NCBI GenBank assembly: GCA_964058845.1
Contig: CAXKVR010000072.1
Location: forward strand, 1 to 33,918
DNA length: 33,918 nt
Reading direction: 5' to 3'
Source of the DNA: Carex sylvatica
Lineage: Eukaryota; Streptophyta; Magnoliopsida; Poales; Cyperaceae
The notes beneath the pieces are model-generated. The model was not told the origin of the DNA. It worked only from the letters and a program-made list of their open reading frames with translations, and did no database searches. Each line of letters starts with the position of its first letter. Position 1 is the stretch's first letter. The position numbers and the translations under genes were made by a program. Below are positions 31,189 through 33,918 of the stretch, piece by piece.

Positions 31189-31984
31189 CTTTTGTCTCGA
31201 GCATATCAAGTCCGGCTTGGTTTGCAAAGGTGAACACCGGCACATCCTGAAAAAATATTTTTTTATTTCAAACAACATTCAAAATTTGCTTGGATTTAAA
31301 ACTGTAAACTCTTGCTCTAAAATGGTTAAAGCTTCTTTAGAATTCAAGATGTATTAAATGTTCACTTGCATTCAAAGAGCAGCAGATAATGGCGTCAGAA
31401 TGGTCCCAAAGTTGTTTCTGCACAAAATCACTTCCCTGAGAGTCAATACTACCAAAGAGCTCTACCCCAGTATGAAGCCTGAAAAAAAATATTTCACTTG
31501 ATCAAACTGCAATTACTATACAAACATGCCTTGTAGAATAGGTAAGCAGAACAAGGAGATAAATTGGATGTTGTTTGCAAATGCACAGAAAAGTTGCTTC
31601 TATCTCCACAGCACAAAAGACTTCTCTAAATAATATATTCGCCATGTCCGACAATATAACCACACAATAACATAGGTACAACAAAACAATTCCTCGAATA
31701 AAACAATCATAGAATGGCAAAACTTACTATACAATAACATACTGGACTTTTGCAATGAGAAAGACAAGTGTGCATCAAATTGTACCTGTAACTAATATAA
31801 ATCCATTGAGCCTGAGTGTGAGCCTCAGGAGAGGCACCAGCAAACTGCCTAGGCTCAATCTGAGAACCAATTCGGGAATGTGATATTGCCATGGCTACCC
31901 GCTGTACTGAGGCCACCACACTTCTGACATATTGCCGAGCCATAGCTGCCACGCTGTCGCGAAAGTCGTTCTCATATGCGAATT
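31189..31984 (-). pseudogene. HD-ZIP III gene fragment (MEKHLA domain), truncated at both ends
   Basis: Three minus-strand exon pieces, in coding order 31984-31786, 31478-31370 and 31246 to ~31189, code for part of the C-terminal MEKHLA region of a class III homeodomain-leucine zipper transcription factor (REVOLUTA/PHABULOSA family). Exon 1 reads AYENDFRDSVAAMARQYVRS, then VVASVQRVAMAISHSR, SPEAHTQAQWI and SYR. Exon 2 gives LHTGVELFG, LWDHSDAIICCSLN. Exon 3 gives DVPVFTFANQAGLDMLET and then stops matching. The first intron is GT-AG; the second is best read as GC-AG (AAT|GCAAGT), which keeps the frame. No stop codon interrupts the exons. The homeodomain, zipper and START parts would lie beyond 31984, where telomeric repeats begin instead; the C-terminal end is cut by copy B. 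It cannot make a working factor. Confidence 0.85.
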
Positions 31985-32428
<444 letters not shown>

Positions 32429-33918
32429 TTTAGGGTTTAGGGTTTAGGGTTTAGGGTTTAGGGTTTAGGGTTTAGGGTTTAGGGTTTAGGGTTTAGGGTT
32501 TAGGGTTTAGGGTTTAGGGTTTAGGGTTTAGGGTTTAGGGTTTAGGGTTTAGGGTTTAGGGTTTAGGGTTTAGGGTTTAGGGTTTAGGGTTTAGGGTTTA
32601 GGGTTTAGGGTTTAGGGTTTAGGGTTTAGGGTTTAGGGTTTAGGGTTTAGGGTTTAGGGTTTAGGGTTTAGGGTTTAGGGTTTAGGGTTTAGGGTTTAGG
32701 GTTTAGGGTTTAGGGTTTAGGGTTTAGGGTTTAGGGTTTAGGGTTTAGGGTTTAGGGTTTAGGGTTTAGGGTTTAGGGTTTAGGGTTTAGGGTTTAGGGT
32801 TTAGGGTTTAGGGTTTAGGGTTTAGGGTTTAGGGTTTAGGGTTTAGGGTTTAGGGTTTAGGGTTTAGGGTTTAGGGTTTAGGGTTTAGGGTTTAGGGTTT
32901 AGGGTTTAGGGTTTAGGGTTTAGGGTTTAGGGTTTAGGGTTTAGGGTTTAGGGTTTAGGGTTTAGGGTTTAGGGTTTAGGGTTTAGGGTTTAGGGTTTAG
33001 GGTTTAGGGTTTAGGGTTTAGGGTTTAGGGTTTAGGGTTTAGGGTTTAGGGTTTAGGGTTTAGGGTTTAGGGTTTAGGGTTTAGGGTTTAGGGTTTAGGG
33101 TTTAGGGTTTAGGGTTTAGGGTTTAGGGTTTAGGGTTTAGGGTTTAGGGTTTAGGGTTTAGGGTTTAGGGTTTAGGGTTTAGGGTTTAGGGTTTAGGGTT
33201 TAGGGTTTAGGGTTTAGGGTTTAGGGTTTAGGGTTTAGGGTTTAGGGTTTAGGGTTTAGGGTTTAGGGTTTAGGGTTTAGGGTTTAGGGTTTAGGGTTTA
33301 GGGTTTAGGGTTTAGGGTTTAGGGTTTAGGGTTTAGGGTTTAGGGTTTAGGGTTTAGGGTTTAGGGTTTAGGGTTTAGGGTTTAGGGTTTAGGGTTTAGG
33401 GTTTAGGGTTTAGGGTTTAGGGTTTAGGGTTTAGGGTTTAGGGTTTAGGGTTTAGGGTTTAGGGTTTAGGGTTTAGGGTTTAGGGTTTAGGGTTTAGGGT
33501 TTAGGGTTTAGGGTTTAGGGTTTAGGGTTTAGGGTTTAGGGTTTAGGGTTTAGGGTTTAGGGTTTAGGGTTTAGGGTTTAGGGTTTAGGGTTTAGGGTTT
33601 AGGGTTTAGGGTTTAGGGTTTAGGGTTTAGGGTTTAGGGTTTAGGGTTTAGGGTTTAGGGTTTAGGGTTTAGGGTTTAGGGTTTAGGGTTTAGGGTTTAG
33701 GGTTTAGGGTTTAGGGTTTAGGGTTTAGGGTTTAGGGTTTAGGGTTTAGGGTTTAGGGTTTAGGGTTTAGGGTTTAGGGTTTAGGGTTTAGGGTTTAGGG
33801 TTTAGGGTTTAGGGTTTAGGGTTTAGGGTTTAGGGTTTAGGGTTTAGGGTTTAGGGTTTAGGGTTTAGGGTTTAGGGTTTAGGGTTTAGGGTTTAGGGTT
33901 TAGGGTTTAGGGTTTAGG
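32429..33918. repeat. Terminal telomere, (TTTAGGG)n, ~213 units
   Basis: Uninterrupted Arabidopsis-type TTTAGGG from 32429 to the last base (1490 bp). The G-rich strand points toward the window's end, as expected for the right-hand end of a chromosome. The true telomere is probably longer than the part shown. Confidence 0.98.

Noticed and set aside
31502..31952. Minus-strand frames 31502-31720 and 31707-31952 as separate small genes
   Set aside because: The second is exon 1 of the HD-ZIP III fragment running into its intron; the first lies entirely in that intron.

Overview
This is the end of a plant chromosome. The last ~1.9 kb is a telomeric tract: 8 TTCAGGG units, 2 TTCGGGG, 53 TTGAGGG/TTGCGGG, then ~213 Arabidopsis-type TTTAGGG units that run off the window. 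The interior is AT-rich, intron-bearing and full of transposons. A nuclear plastid insert carries an atpF C-terminus ending IEWQN, which resembles the grass-type ending (IEWKR) more than the usual angiosperm one (EITD). Together with the CACTA and Helitron types, this suggests a monocot, perhaps Poales. That placement is an inference and low in confidence.

Layout. 1-5461: AT-rich intergenic DNA with repeated segments, a MITE fragment and an antisense LINE 3' remnant. 5462-7542: non-autonomous CACTA element with hairpin subterminal repeats. 7825-8747: two-exon gene for a small secreted cysteine-rich peptide, possibly RALF-like. 9100-11356: mosaic segment (copy A) holding a copy of that gene's 3' flank and a plastid atpA/atpF insert; its first 299 bp recur at 11565-11863. 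11864-14290: 81-bp satellite with a CCCTAA-type motif in many units, ending in a short interstitial telomeric stretch. 14333-16645: AT-rich, with a G-box cluster. 16646-17313: small Helitron with an inverted repeat. 17738-23253 (minus): complete eight-exon gene for elongation factor eEF1B-gamma, with introns loaded with MITEs, a retroelement fragment and a ~680-bp foldback. 24796-26529 (plus): F-box/LRR gene disrupted by two frameshifts. 26885-26995: remnant joining a 5S rRNA-like stretch to a SINE-type tail. 28431-28863: foldback MITE. 28932-31187: copy B of the plastid-bearing mosaic, in direct orientation. 31189-31984 (minus): three exons of an HD-ZIP III MEKHLA domain, cut by copy B on one side and by the telomere on the other.

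Only two genes look intact: eEF1B-gamma, a housekeeping translation factor subunit whose leader carries a telo-box, and the small secreted peptide. The F-box gene and HD-ZIP III piece look like pseudogenes unless the frameshifts are assembly errors. The genes do not form a pathway. The strongest story is structural: the telomere begins directly on open coding sequence, only ~0.8 kb from a near-identical second copy of a segment lying 20 kb further in. That points to a recent terminal break or rearrangement followed by telomere addition. I see no dedicated multi-gene system.
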